Below are positions 7,842 through 17,257 of a stretch of 64,000 nucleotides of DNA, piece after piece. The notes under the pieces are model-generated. The model saw only the letters and a list, made by a program, of their open reading frames with translations, was not told the origin of the DNA and ran no database searches. The stretch comes from JBFJKD01 sp041601945 (GTDB taxonomy: Bacteria > Pseudomonadota > Gammaproteobacteria > Pseudomonadales > Porticoccaceae): assembly GCA_041601945.1 (NCBI GenBank), contig JBFIHG010000002.1:38631-102630 (forward strand), written 5' to 3'. The stretch's first letter is position 1. Every line of letters starts with the position of its first letter. The position numbers and the translations under genes are program-made.

Positions 7842-9200
7842 TCAGCTGCTCGCCATCGGGCGTCCCAGCACGGCTTCGAAATGCGCACGGTCGAAACTCT
7901 GTTCATCGACCTTGATGTAAATCAGCTTCTGTTCCGGAATATTAATGATATCCCGGACCCCCGCCACCACCCCCACAAAGCGCGACGAATCCAGGCTCTC
8001 GCCGTTGTCCATCGCCAGGGTCATGCTGCGCAGGTGGCGCGGTGCGCCCATGCTCGAAGCCACCACCAACCAGATTACCGCACCCAACAACGACAGAGCG
8101 AACACCGCCTGTAAGCCAAAATAATGCGCAGCCGCTCCGCCCGCCAACCCACCGCAAAATGCACCGAAAAACTGGCAGCTGGAATACACGCCCATGGCGG
8201 TTCCCTTGACACCCGCCGGACTCTGTTTGCTCAGCAACGACGGCAACGACGCTTCCAGTAAATTAAACGCCATAAAGAACAGCAGCAGGCCTACGAAGGT
8301 TTGCAGCAGGGTGGAGCCACCCATCAATAACACCGCTTCCGCGGCAATCAGCACGGCCACCGCGCCCACGAAAACCGGTTTCATTTTGCGTCGCGTTTCA
8401 CCGTACCAGAGAAACGGCACCATCAACGCAAAGCCACCGCCCATGGTAGCCAGATACAGCCACCAGTGTTGACTACGGGGGAAGCCCACCACCTGTTCGA
8501 GTATTACCGGCACCGCCACCCAGGTAGCCATCTGGGCGAAGTGCAGGACAAAAATGCCGAGATTTAAGCGGTTTAATTCGCGGTCGCCAAGCACAACCCC
8601 TATCATTTTGGGCACCGGTATCACCGCCTGTCCCGAGACCTGAGAGTGGGGATTGGGCAATCCCGCCACCACCGCGATCCCCACCAGACCGAGTCCTACG
8701 GTGATCCAGAAAATGGCAGACAAACCCCAAAAACTGGCCACCACCGGCCCGAGGATCATCGCAATCGCAAAGGACGCACCGATGCTACCCCCCACCGCCG
8801 CCATGGCTTTGGTGCGATTTTGCTCCCGGGTCAAATCAGACAACAGCGCCATAATAACGCTGGAGACCGCGCCCGTTCCCTGTAAGGCTCGACCGATAAT
8901 CATCCAGAACATGGAATCCGCCAGCGCCGCAATCACACTGCCAACGATAAATAGCAGCATCCCCGCCATTAATATCGGCTTGCGCCCGAGACGGTCCGAC
9001 AGCAGGCCAAACGGAATCTGCAACAACCCCTGGGTTAGCCCATAGATGCCGAGTGCGACGCCCACCCAGAACGTGGAGCTGCCCGCGTACTGCGGCGCGA
9101 ACAGTGCCAGCACCGGCAAGACCATAAACAAGCCCAGCATGCGGGTCGCGTACAGAAAAACCAGAGCCAGTAACGAGCGTGTTTCGAAGCGATTGAACAT
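7842..9200 (-). CDS. MFS transporter, YajR-like, with C-terminal soluble domain
   Basis: 452 residues from ATG 9200 (MFNRFETRSLLALVF); the frame extends to 9260, but residues upstream of this Met do not look like family. Twelve membrane segments are recognisable, with the motif-A loop GLLSDRLGRKP after helix 2. About 50 residues follow helix 12, including VAGVRDIINIPEQKLIYIKVDEQSFDRAHFEAVLG, which resembles the small YAM-type ferredoxin-like domain of E. coli YajR. The substrate is unknown. The gene sits between ssb and uvrA as in Pseudomonas. A TATAAT at about 9244-9249 (read on the minus strand) could be its -10, but no good -35 accompanies it. Confidence 0.88.
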   Translation of the reverse strand: MFNRFETRSLLALVFLYATRMLGLFMVLPVLALFAPQYAGSSTFWVGVALGIYGLTQGLLQIPFGLLSDRLGRKPILMAGMLLFIVGSVIAALADSMFWMIIGRALQGTGAVSSVIMALLSDLTREQNRTKAMAAVGGSIGASFAIAMILGPVVASFWGLSAIFWITVGLGLVGIAVVAGLPNPHSQVSGQAVIPVPKMIGVVLGDRELNRLNLGIFVLHFAQMATWVAVPVILEQVVGFPRSQHWWLYLATMGGGFALMVPFLWYGETRRKMKPVFVGAVAVLIAAEAVLLMGGSTLLQTFVGLLLFFMAFNLLEASLPSLLSKQSPAGVKGTAMGVYSSCQFFGAFCGGLAGGAAAHYFGLQAVFALSLLGAVIWLVVASSMGAPRHLRSMTLAMDNGESLDSSRFVGVVAGVRDIINIPEQKLIYIKVDEQSFDRAHFEAVLGRPMASS

Positions 9201-9461
9201 ATTGTTTGAGGACTGCCGTGGACACTGTAAAAAGTGGGCGCGATTATATGGCAATTTCACGGTCGGCGCTTAGCTTACCGCGCCAGGCAAACCTTGAATG
9301 GCGCCAGAGTAGCAAGCGTTTGCCCCTCAGATAATTGCGCTGCCATCTGTACAGGACATTCCGACAGCCTTTAACTGGCAGCGCCCGTTCAGCCCGCGTA
9401 GAATGGATGGCTTTTCCAACCACCTAGCCAGCCGCCAAGCTGCAACCAGACCGCGAGTATT

Positions 9462-12329
9462 ATGGACTTCATCAGTGTACGCGGGGCGCGCACCCACAAT
9501 CTGAAAAATATTGATCTCGACCTGCCGCGGGAAAAGTTGATCGTCATTACCGGCCTGTCGGGGTCAGGCAAATCATCGCTGGCTTTCGACACCCTGTACG
9601 CCGAGGGCCAACGACGCTACGTGGAGTCCCTGTCGGCCTACGCCCGCCAGTTTCTGTCGATGATGGAAAAACCCGACGTGGACCATATCGAAGGCTTGTC
9701 ACCGGCTATTTCCATCGAACAAAAATCCACCTCCCACAATCCGCGCTCCACGGTCGGTACCATCACCGAAATCTACGACTACCTGCGCCTGCTGTACGCC
9801 CGGGTCGGCGAGCCGCGTTGCCCGGACCACGGCGAACCATTGGCCGCACAGACCATTAGCCAGATGGTAGATCAGGTGTTGGCCCTCGACGACGACACGC
9901 GCCTGTTGTTGCTGGCGCCGCTGATTCGCGAGCGCAAGGGCGAACACCTGCACGTGTTTACCCATCTGCGCGCCCAGGGGTTTATTCGCGCACGGGTCGA
10001 TGGTCAGGTCTACGAACTCGATGATATGCCGGAACTGGAAAAAAATAAAAAACACACCATCGAAGTGGTGGTCGATCGGATCAAGGTGCGGGCCGATCTG
10101 GCGCTACGCCTGGCGGAATCCTTTGCCACCGCCCTCGACCTGTCCGAAGGACTGGCCATTATTCATTTTCTGGATGGCGAACAGCCGGACAAAGCGTTCT
10201 CCGCGCGCTTTGCCTGCCCGGTGTGTAACTACAGCATCAACGAGCTGGAACCGCGTATTTTTTCGTTCAACAATCCCTCGGGCGCCTGCCCCGGCTGCGA
10301 CGGCCTCGGCGTAAAACAATTTTTTGATATCGACCGCGTTGTCCAGCACCCGGAAGCGACCATCTCCCAGGGGGCGATTCGCGGTTGGGACCGGCGCAAC
10401 CTGTTCTACTTCAATATGCTCACCTCTCTGGCGGAACACTACGGCTTCGATATCGACGCCCCGTTCAAGCAATTATCCCAAGCACATCAGCAGCGGATTC
10501 TGTTTGGCAGCGGCAAGGAAGAAATCACTTTTAATTACGTCAATGAACGGGGCTCGGTGTTCACCCGTACCCACACCTTTGAAGGCATTATCCCCAATAT
10601 GGAGCGGCGCTACCGGGAAACCGAGTCGCAAACCGTGCGCGAGGAGCTGACGCGTTTTGTCAACACACGCCAGTGTCCGGACTGCGGCGGCCATCGGCTT
10701 AACAAGGCAGCCCGCCATGTGTTTGTGGACGAACGGACCCTGCCGGAAATTACCGCCCTGTCCGTAGGCGCCCTCGCCGAGTATTACCAGCAACTGGACA
10801 TTGCCGGACGCCCCGGGGAAATCGCCAGGAAAATTCTGGTAGAAATCCACAATCGCCTGCGCTTTCTGGTGGATGTGGGGCTCAATTATCTGACCCTCGA
10901 TCGCAGCGCCGAAACCCTGTCTGGCGGGGAAGCCCAGCGTATCCGTCTGGCCAGCCAAATTGGCGCTGGCCTGGTGGGCGTTATGTACATCCTCGACGAA
11001 CCCTCCATCGGTTTGCACCAGCGCGACAACGAACGTCTGTTAAGGACCCTTACCCGACTGCGAGATCTGGGCAACACGGTCATTGTGGTAGAACACGATG
11101 AAGAGGCGATCCGCGCCGCCGACCACATTATCGACATCGGCCCCGGCGCAGGCGTGCACGGCGGTCAGATTCTGGCCCAGGGGCTGGTAAAGGACATTGT
11201 CGCCTGCAAGGCATCCCTGACCGGCGCTTATCTGTCCGGCAAAGCATGCATAACTGGCCCGGCGACGCGCACGCCACGGGACAGCGATAAATTACTGCAA
11301 ATCACCGGCGCCACCGGCAATAACCTGCAACATGTCGATCTCGATATTCCCATCGGCCTGTTTACCTGTATCACCGGGGTGTCGGGGTCCGGTAAATCCA
11401 CCCTGATCAACGAAACCCTGTACCCGCTGGCGGCAACCGCATTGAATAAGGCGACCACCCTCAAGGCGGCCAGCCACAAAACCGTTGCCGGGCTGGAGTA
11501 TCTGGACAAGTGTGTCGACATCGACCAGAGTCCCATCGGCCGCACCCCGCGCTCTAATCCTGCCACCTACACCGGTATTTTTACCCCCATTCGCGAATTG
11601 TTCGCTGCCACGCAGGAAGCCCGCTCCCGGGGTTACAAACCGGGACGCTTCAGCTTTAACGTCAAGGGCGGTCGCTGCGAGGCGTGCCAGGGGGACGGCG
11701 TAACTCGAGTGGAAATGCACTTTCTACCGGATGTCTACGTCACCTGCGATGTGTGCAAGGGCATGCGCTATAACCGGGAAACCCTGGAGATTCGCTACAA
11801 GGGTAAAACCATTCACCAACTGCTGGACATGACCATCGAAGATGCCCGTCAGTTTTTCGACCCAGTGCCGAGTGTCGCCACCAAACTACAAACCCTGATC
11901 GACGTAGGTCTGTCCTACATCAAGCTCGGGCAGTCGGCGACTACCCTGTCTGGCGGCGAGGCACAGCGGGTCAAACTGTCCCGGGAGCTGTCCAAGCGCG
12001 ACACCGGGCGCACCCTGTACATTCTCGACGAACCCACCACCGGCCTGCATTTTCACGATATCCAGCAACTATTAAACGTGTTGCACCGCTTTCGCGACCA
12101 CGGCAACACCGTGGTCGTTATCGAGCACAACCTGGACGTTATCAAGACTGCCGACTGGGTGATCGACCTGGGCCCCGAGGGCGGTAGCGGCGGTGGCCAG
12201 ATTATCGCCCAGGGCACACCGGAGCAGGTCGCAGCGACTGGGGGATCGCATACCGGCCATTTTCTGAAAGAATTGCTGAAAAAACCGGCACGCAAAAAAA
12301 CCGTGCGCAAAAAAACCGCAAAAAAGTAG
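9462..12329 (+). CDS. uvrA: Excinuclease ABC subunit A
   Basis: 955 residues. It starts with MDFISVRGARTHNLKNI, the family N-terminus. It has two ABC ATPase modules (Walker A GLSGSGKSS near residue 32 and GVSGSGKST in the second half), two ABC signatures (LSGGEAQR), and zinc-finger cysteine pairs (CPVCNYSI with CPGCDGLG; CEACQGDG with CDVCKG). UvrA dimers load UvrB at bulky DNA lesions for nucleotide excision repair. The C-terminus ends in a lysine-rich tail of alternating KK/RKK that could add non-specific DNA affinity. I could not find a CTG-N10-CAG LexA operator in the 9261-9461 promoter region, so SOS control is not supported. Confidence 0.98.
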   Translation: MDFISVRGARTHNLKNIDLDLPREKLIVITGLSGSGKSSLAFDTLYAEGQRRYVESLSAYARQFLSMMEKPDVDHIEGLSPAISIEQKSTSHNPRSTVGTITEIYDYLRLLYARVGEPRCPDHGEPLAAQTISQMVDQVLALDDDTRLLLLAPLIRERKGEHLHVFTHLRAQGFIRARVDGQVYELDDMPELEKNKKHTIEVVVDRIKVRADLALRLAESFATALDLSEGLAIIHFLDGEQPDKAFSARFACPVCNYSINELEPRIFSFNNPSGACPGCDGLGVKQFFDIDRVVQHPEATISQGAIRGWDRRNLFYFNMLTSLAEHYGFDIDAPFKQLSQAHQQRILFGSGKEEITFNYVNERGSVFTRTHTFEGIIPNMERRYRETESQTVREELTRFVNTRQCPDCGGHRLNKAARHVFVDERTLPEITALSVGALAEYYQQLDIAGRPGEIARKILVEIHNRLRFLVDVGLNYLTLDRSAETLSGGEAQRIRLASQIGAGLVGVMYILDEPSIGLHQRDNERLLRTLTRLRDLGNTVIVVEHDEEAIRAADHIIDIGPGAGVHGGQILAQGLVKDIVACKASLTGAYLSGKACITGPATRTPRDSDKLLQITGATGNNLQHVDLDIPIGLFTCITGVSGSGKSTLINETLYPLAATALNKATTLKAASHKTVAGLEYLDKCVDIDQSPIGRTPRSNPATYTGIFTPIRELFAATQEARSRGYKPGRFSFNVKGGRCEACQGDGVTRVEMHFLPDVYVTCDVCKGMRYNRETLEIRYKGKTIHQLLDMTIEDARQFFDPVPSVATKLQTLIDVGLSYIKLGQSATTLSGGEAQRVKLSRELSKRDTGRTLYILDEPTTGLHFHDIQQLLNVLHRFRDHGNTVVVIEHNLDVIKTADWVIDLGPEGGSGGGQIIAQGTPEQVAATGGSHTGHFLKELLKKPARKKTVRKKTAKK

Positions 12330-12416
12330 GGCCAACATGCATCTGGCGCGCCGAGTTTTCCGGCAAATGCAGACCCGCATCTTTCTGTTTCACCGGCACT
12401 GTGGCACCATCCCTTC

Positions 12417-13670
12417 ATGAAAATTTTTAGTGTCGGCGGCGCGGTGCGCGACAAATTGCTCGGCCTTCCCGTCAAGGATCGGGACTGGGTAGTGGTTGGC
12501 GCCACACCACAGCAGATGCTGGACCAGGGCTATCGTCCGGTCGGCAAGGATTTCCCTGTTTACCTGCACCCGCGCACCGCTGAGGAATACGCCCTCGCCC
12601 GCACCGAACGCAAAAGCGGCAAAGGCCACACGGCGTTTCAGTTCACCAGTGATCCGGGCATCACCCTGGAAGAGGATCTGGCGCGCCGGGATCTCACGAT
12701 TAATGCCATCGCCGAAGATCACAACGGCCAGTTGATCGACCCCTATGGCGGGCAACGGGATATGGCCGACAAAGTTTTGCGCCATGTGTCGCCCGCATTC
12801 GCGGAAGATCCGTTGCGGGTATTGCGGGTCGCACGTTTCGCCGCCCGCTACCAGCATCTGGGCTTTCGCGTGGCGGACGAGACCCTGGCCCTGATGACCT
12901 CGTTAACCGCTAGCGGCGAGCTCGAAGATCTTTCCGCGGAACGCGTCTGGCAGGAAACCGAACGCGCACTGAGTGAGACATCACCGCGTACCTACATCGA
13001 AGTACTGCGCGCATGCGGCGCGCTACGCACGCTGTTTCCGGAAGTCGATCAGCTATTTGGCGTACCCCAACGCGCGGACTATCACCCGGAAGTTGACACT
13101 GGACTGCACATTTTGCTGGCACTCGACCAGGCGACCGCGCTCAGCAATAGCGCCGCCGTGCGCTTCGCCGTGTTGGTACACGATCTCGGCAAAGGCATCA
13201 CCCCGGCGGATATCCTGCCCCGCCACATCGGTCACGAGGAAGGCGGCGTACCGTTGGTGAACCAGGTTTGCGACCGCTTGCGGGTACCGCAACGCTACCG
13301 GCAACTGGCGGTCGCGGTGACCCGTTATCATCTGTTGTGCCATAAAATTGAAGGCCTGCGACCGGCCACAATTTTGAAAATTCTCAAAGGACTGGATGCC
13401 TTTCGTCAGCCGGATAACATGGCACAATTTTTATTGGCCTGCGAGGCAGACGCCAGGGGGCGCACCGGCTTTGCAGATCGCCCCTACCCATCGGCGGCCT
13501 GGTTAAATGCCGCGTTTGCCGCCGTGCGAGATATTTCCGCACAGGAATTTGTCGAGCGCGGCCTGACCGGAGGCGCAATCGGTAAAGCCCTGGATACAAG
13601 GCGTCTGGAAATGCTCGTCGCCTTCAAGGCCTCAGGCCCCGCCGCCACCCGCGCGGAACCCAATTGCTAG
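12417..13670 (+). CDS. cca: CCA tRNA nucleotidyltransferase with HD domain
   Basis: 417 residues. The nucleotidyltransferase head has VGGAVRD, the catalytic DRDWVVVG and the RRDLTINAIA motif of class II enzymes. An HD phosphohydrolase domain follows (VHDLGKG near residue 255, then HIGHEEGG), as in the multifunctional proteobacterial form with 2',3'-cyclic phosphodiesterase activity. It builds or repairs the CCA end of tRNAs. The next gene overlaps its 3' end, so the two are coupled. The order with folK, folB and tsaD nearby matches Pseudomonas. Confidence 0.97.
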   Translation: MKIFSVGGAVRDKLLGLPVKDRDWVVVGATPQQMLDQGYRPVGKDFPVYLHPRTAEEYALARTERKSGKGHTAFQFTSDPGITLEEDLARRDLTINAIAEDHNGQLIDPYGGQRDMADKVLRHVSPAFAEDPLRVLRVARFAARYQHLGFRVADETLALMTSLTASGELEDLSAERVWQETERALSETSPRTYIEVLRACGALRTLFPEVDQLFGVPQRADYHPEVDTGLHILLALDQATALSNSAAVRFAVLVHDLGKGITPADILPRHIGHEEGGVPLVNQVCDRLRVPQRYRQLAVAVTRYHLLCHKIEGLRPATILKILKGLDAFRQPDNMAQFLLACEADARGRTGFADRPYPSAAWLNAAFAAVRDISAQEFVERGLTGGAIGKALDTRRLEMLVAFKASGPAATRAEPNC

Positions 13671-14410
13671 CCGACACGGCGCCCGTCGCATTGGTCACCG
13701 GTGCCGCGCGCCGCATCGGTGCCGCCATCACCCGAACGTTACACAGCGCAGGCTACCGCATCGTGCTGCACTACCATCAGTCTGCGCGGGAAGCACAGGG
13801 TCTGTGTGACGAACTTAATCGACGCACGGCCGATTCCGCGACGCTCCTGCGCGCCGATTTAACCGACATGCAGGCCGTGCGCAACCTCGCCTGCGACGCG
13901 TTGGCGTGCTGGGGCCGAGTGAATGTGCTGGTTAACAACGCATCTACCTTTTATCCGACGCCATTAGCCCAGGCCGACGAACACCAATGGCAGGATTTAC
14001 TGGGTAGCAATTTGCAGGGGCCTTATTTTTTGTGTCAGGCGCTCGCCGACAGCTTAACCGCGCAACGGGGGGTCATTATTAATATCGCCGACATACACGC
14101 CCGCCAGCCCCTCGCCAACCATAGTATTTATTGCATTGCCAAAGCGGGCAACACCATGCTCACCAAATCCCTGGCGCGGGATCTGGCACCCTGCGTGCGG
14201 GTTAACGGCATCGCACCCGGAGCGATCCTGTGGCCGGAAAACGCCGACCAACTTTCGCCAAAGGCCCGTGACAATATTCTTGCAACTGTACCCCTTGGAC
14301 ACCTGGGCAGTGTCGACGATATTGCACAAACCGCGTTGTTTTTAATCAAAGACGCGACCTACATCACCGGACAGATCATCGCCGTAGATGGCGGAAAACA
14401 CCTTTCCTGA
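13664..14410 (+). CDS. SDR oxidoreductase, FolM-like pteridine reductase
   Basis: 248 residues of a classical short-chain dehydrogenase. It has an NADP-binding TGAARRIGAA, NNAS, a catalytic YCIAKAG (YxxxK), and the C-terminal GQIIAVDGGKHLS typical of FolM/pteridine reductases. The TGAARRIG form is characteristic of pteridine reductases that reduce dihydrobiopterin or dihydrofolate. The start is TTG 13664, seven bases inside the end of cca; no ATG exists before the Rossmann motif. The folate genes folK and folB lie 0.7 kb away on the opposite strand, which supports a pterin role. Confidence 0.82.
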   Translation: MLADTAPVALVTGAARRIGAAITRTLHSAGYRIVLHYHQSAREAQGLCDELNRRTADSATLLRADLTDMQAVRNLACDALACWGRVNVLVNNASTFYPTPLAQADEHQWQDLLGSNLQGPYFLCQALADSLTAQRGVIINIADIHARQPLANHSIYCIAKAGNTMLTKSLARDLAPCVRVNGIAPGAILWPENADQLSPKARDNILATVPLGHLGSVDDIAQTALFLIKDATYITGQIIAVDGGKHLS

Positions 14411-14463
14411 TGGTAATTCCCGAGCGCGCTTGACCTGTATCAACCCCCGCAGGCAAAAACCTT

Positions 14464-14499
14464 CTGTCACCCTTGAAATGGCACCAATAACCCCTAAAT
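14464..14499 (+). promoter_or_regulatory. Sigma-32 (RpoH) heat-shock promoter of hsp20
   Basis: The -35 region CTGTCACCCTTGAA (14464-14477) matches the extended RpoH consensus TNtCNCcCTTGAA. CCCCTAAAT (14491-14499) matches the -10 CCCCATNT, with 13 bases between. It lies about 50 bases before the hsp20 start codon, leaving room for a 5' leader. Confidence 0.8.
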
Positions 14500-14547
14500 T
14501 GAGTAGTGCAAACGCACAAAGTAACCCAACCAAGGAGGTTAACCATT

Positions 14548-14976
14548 ATGAATCTTATACCCAGAAACAATGTGTTCGATATCGACCGGTTGTTTGAGGA
14601 TTTTTGGACGCCGGTGGCCAAGGGCGAACTTGCGGAAAAAAGTTTTTTCTCCCCGCGGGTGGATATCAAGGAACTGGATGACCATTACGAAATTACCGCG
14701 GAGCTGCCTGGCGTTGACAAAAAAGATGTCGACATCAGTCTGACCGACGGTATATTGACCATTACCGCCGAATGTACCAAGGAAGAAAAAGAGGAGAAAA
14801 AAGGCAAGGTTATTCGCCAGGAGCGGCGCTATGGCAAGTACCTGCGCAGTTTCAACCTGGGCGGCAACGTGCACGAGGAAGATATCACGGCGTCGTTCAA
14901 GGACGGTGTACTGTCTGTCAAAGCGCCGAAAATTCCGGAGCCCTCGCCCAAACAACGGCGTATCGAAGTGCATTGA
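14548..14976 (+). CDS. Small heat-shock protein, Hsp20/alpha-crystallin family
   Basis: 142 residues from ATG 14548, which follows a near-perfect AAGGAGGTT (14532-14540). The alpha-crystallin domain spans about residues 36-130, with the ITAELPGVDKKDVDISL strand and the GVLSVKAPK signature. The short C-terminal tail (KQRRIEVH) carries an I-E-V version of the IXI motif used in oligomer assembly. It is an ATP-independent holdase that binds unfolding proteins. The upstream sigma-32 promoter fits heat-shock control. It is closer in style to the class A, HSP18-type proteins than to E. coli IbpA. Confidence 0.95.
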   Translation: MNLIPRNNVFDIDRLFEDFWTPVAKGELAEKSFFSPRVDIKELDDHYEITAELPGVDKKDVDISLTDGILTITAECTKEEKEEKKGKVIRQERRYGKYLRSFNLGGNVHEEDITASFKDGVLSVKAPKIPEPSPKQRRIEVH

Positions 14977-15005
14977 CACTGAGCGCTACTGTAGCAGCCA
15001 AGTTA

Positions 15006-15036
15006 AGTGCGGCGAAAGTCCTGCTTTCGCCGTACT
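15006..15036. terminator. Bidirectional terminator between hsp20 and folK
   Basis: GGCGAAAG (15011-15018) and CTTTCGCC (15024-15031) form an 8-bp stem with a 5-base loop. AGTGC/GTACT extends it to 13 bp with one G-U pair. A short T run (GTTTA) follows on the + side. It lies between convergent genes. Confidence 0.65.
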
Positions 15037-15081
15037 GTTTACCGCGTGCCGAGGGTAACCACGAAAGTCGCGGCCGACGTT

Positions 15082-15579
15082 CTAGTGGGGCTGCCAGCAA
15101 AAAGGTATCGCCCACAGTTTTTGGCGTGCCTGGTCGTAGTCTCGCCAGAGACGAGCGTAGGTTTGCCGGAGCAACGGATGGCGCTCCTCACCCGCGATAT
15201 CCGCCAGAGGTAACAGGACAAATGCATTTTCCACAATTTCCGGGCGTGGTAATTGCACGCCGTCGACTTCTCCAAAAGCGTCCCCATGGGTAAGAATATC
15301 AATATCCAGCGTGCGCGCACTGAATCGCGGCCCACTACGATTGCGCTGGTTGGCCTCCTCGATATCCCGCAGCACCTGCGTTAGCGCGGCGACTGACAAC
15401 TGCGTGTCAAACCCCGCCACCAGGTTATAGAAATTGTCCCCGGTAAAACCTACGGATTCACTTTCGTAGACTGGCGATAATGTTAATGGCGCGAAGCACT
15501 CATGCAGCGCGTCGAGACAGGCATTAATGTGCTGCGTGCGGTTTATGTTGCTACCGATGCTGACATAGACGCGGGTCAT
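15082..15579 (-). CDS. folK: HPPK, 2-amino-4-hydroxy-6-hydroxymethyldihydropteridine diphosphokinase
   Basis: 165 residues. It starts VYVSIGSNI, and the HPPK signature around RFSARTLDIDIL (RxxxRxLDxDxL) near residue 85-96 binds ATP-magnesium. It transfers pyrophosphate to the pterin in dihydrofolate synthesis. The start overlaps the stop of folB by four bases (ATGA type), so the pair is translationally coupled. It is the last gene of the tsaD-folB-folK minus-strand operon. Confidence 0.96.
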   Translation of the reverse strand: MTRVYVSIGSNINRTQHINACLDALHECFAPLTLSPVYESESVGFTGDNFYNLVAGFDTQLSVAALTQVLRDIEEANQRNRSGPRFSARTLDIDILTHGDAFGEVDGVQLPRPEIVENAFVLLPLADIAGEERHPLLRQTYARLWRDYDQARQKLWAIPFCWQPH

Positions 15580-15938
15580 TGCGGGCGAGTACCCCGTTCA
15601 ATCACGATACCCACGTCCCGCGAACCGCGCAGCGCGCCCGGCTTACTCAGCCGCAAGCGCACCCAGGGCACCTGGAACTCGGACAGGACAATTGCGGTGA
15701 TCTCCTCGGCGAGGCGCTCCACTAACAGGCATTCGCTGGCTTCCACAAACGCAATCAAGCGCTTGGCCACGGCCTTATAGTTGAGGGCGTATTGAATATC
15801 ATCGGTTTGCGCGGCGCGCGCAATATCGGCGGCCATATCCAGATCCAGGGAGATAGTCTGGCGCACCTCCCGCTCCCAGTCGTAGATACCAATAATGGTG
15901 TCGATCCGCAGATCGCGAATATACACAATATCCATCAT
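15576..15938 (-). CDS. folB: Dihydroneopterin aldolase
   Basis: 120 residues, the normal FolB length. It begins MDIVYIRDLRIDTIIGIYDWERE, with the conserved Glu of YDWERE and the later Lys of LRLSKPGALRGS. It cleaves dihydroneopterin to the substrate of FolK. Its ATG overlaps the TAA of tsaD by one base (TAATG); a second Met follows immediately and could be the true start. In Pseudomonas, plsY normally lies between folB and tsaD, but it is absent here. Confidence 0.95.
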   Translation of the reverse strand: MMDIVYIRDLRIDTIIGIYDWEREVRQTISLDLDMAADIARAAQTDDIQYALNYKAVAKRLIAFVEASECLLVERLAEEITAIVLSEFQVPWVRLRLSKPGALRGSRDVGIVIERGTRPQ

Positions 15939-17038
15939 TACTCCTGTGTGTTACCGGCAAATGATCCTGCCGGTCCGGCAGCGTCGGTCGACAGATCACG
16001 CTCCCGGTTATGCAGCGCAGGCAGGGTATCCATGGGCCAACGCGGCACCGCGCGAATTGTCAGGTCGTCCGCCTGACCGGCCAGCAGTCGCTGGCAACCT
16101 GCATAGGCGATCATCGCGCCATTATCAGTACAAAAACGCAGTCGCGCGTAATATGCCTGCGCGCCAAGCTTGGCCAGCTCCACCTCCAGACGCTCCCGCA
16201 AACGCTGATTGGCCGATACACCACCGGCTACCACCAGGGTGTGTAAGCCCGTTTCCATCACCGCGCGACGGCATTTAATCGCCAGGGTATCCACCACCGC
16301 TTCCTGAAATGCACAGGCAATATCGGCCATGGTTTGCTGGTCAGGCAGCACATCGTCGCCCCTGTGGGCCGCAATGGTATTCAGCGTGTAGGTTTTCAAT
16401 CCGGAAAAGCTGAAATCCAGCCCCGGGCGATCGGTCATGGGGCGGGGAAACCTGAACCGCGTCACATCGCCACGCTCGGCCAGACGCGCAATGTGTGGCC
16501 CGCCGGGATAATCCAGGTCCAGCATCTTGGCGGCCTTGTCAAACGCTTCGCCCGCAGCATCGTCCTGGGATTCCCCCAGAATTTGATACTCCCCAATCCC
16601 GGCGACTTTGACCAGCTGGGTATGCCCGCCAGATACCAGCAGGGCGATAAACGGAAATTGCGGCGGATTTTCCTCCAGCATCGGCGCCAGCAGGTGCCCT
16701 TCCATATGATGCACCCCCACTGCTGGGACGCCCCAGGCATAGGCGAGAGAACGGCCCAGGGAGGCACCCACCAACAGCGCGCCCACCAGGCCGGGGCCCG
16801 CGGTATAGGCAATGCCACCGATATCCGCTGGCTGGGAACCCGACTCCGCCAGTACTTTGCGGATCATCGGCAGTAATTTGCGCACGTGGTCGCGAGAGGC
16901 GAGTTCCGGCACCACACCACCGTACTCGGCGTGAATTCCGATCTGACTGTACAACGCATCCGCCAGCAGTCCCCGTTCGTGATCGTAAACGGCTACCCCC
17001 GTTTCATCGCAGGATGTTTCGATGCCTAAAACGCGCAT
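15938..17038 (-). CDS. tsaD: tRNA N6-adenosine threonylcarbamoyltransferase
   Basis: 366 residues. The TsaD/Kae1 hallmarks are present: GIETSCDETGVAVYD at the N-terminus, the metal-binding HHMEGH near residue 110, VSGGHTQL, GEAFDKAAK and VAGGVSAN. It transfers the threonylcarbamoyl group to A37 of ANN-decoding tRNAs. The tail (residues 345-366) is slightly longer than usual and low in conservation. It is the first gene of the operon with folB and folK, and divergent from rpsU across about 220 bases, as in most gammaproteobacteria. Confidence 0.97.
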   Translation of the reverse strand: MRVLGIETSCDETGVAVYDHERGLLADALYSQIGIHAEYGGVVPELASRDHVRKLLPMIRKVLAESGSQPADIGGIAYTAGPGLVGALLVGASLGRSLAYAWGVPAVGVHHMEGHLLAPMLEENPPQFPFIALLVSGGHTQLVKVAGIGEYQILGESQDDAAGEAFDKAAKMLDLDYPGGPHIARLAERGDVTRFRFPRPMTDRPGLDFSFSGLKTYTLNTIAAHRGDDVLPDQQTMADIACAFQEAVVDTLAIKCRRAVMETGLHTLVVAGGVSANQRLRERLEVELAKLGAQAYYARLRFCTDNGAMIAYAGCQRLLAGQADDLTIRAVPRWPMDTLPALHNRERDLSTDAAGPAGSFAGNTQE

Positions 17039-17162
17039 TTCGTGTCCAAATTGGTGGGTGAACAGGTGCAGAACCGGTGCAGGGTGCGATGATAAGGGTG
17101 TTAAGCGGTTAAAACCACTCCAATTTCAGCGAGTTATCTACTTCCAACCGGGTAAAAATCTT

Positions 17163-17191
17163 TTGCAACTGGGCCTCAGCGCGTTTAGAAT
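17163..17191 (+). promoter_or_regulatory. Sigma-70 promoter of rpsU operon
   Basis: TTGCAA (17163-17168) and TAGAAT (17186-17191) are separated by 17 bases. They lie about 67 bases before the rpsU start. This is the natural main promoter of the rpsU-yqeY-dnaG(-rpoD) group. Confidence 0.65.
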
Positions 17192-17257
17192 ACGCGACCC
17201 TGAGACCGGCCGTCAGTGGGACGCCGAATTTTAACCACCCAATGGGATAGAGGATTC

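Noticed and set aside
9261..9461. LexA (SOS) box before uvrA
   Set aside because: CTG and CAG triplets occur (for example CTGCCATCTGTACAG, and CTGGCAGCGCCCGTTCAG), but the spacings are 9 and 12, not the required 10, and the flanks do not match.
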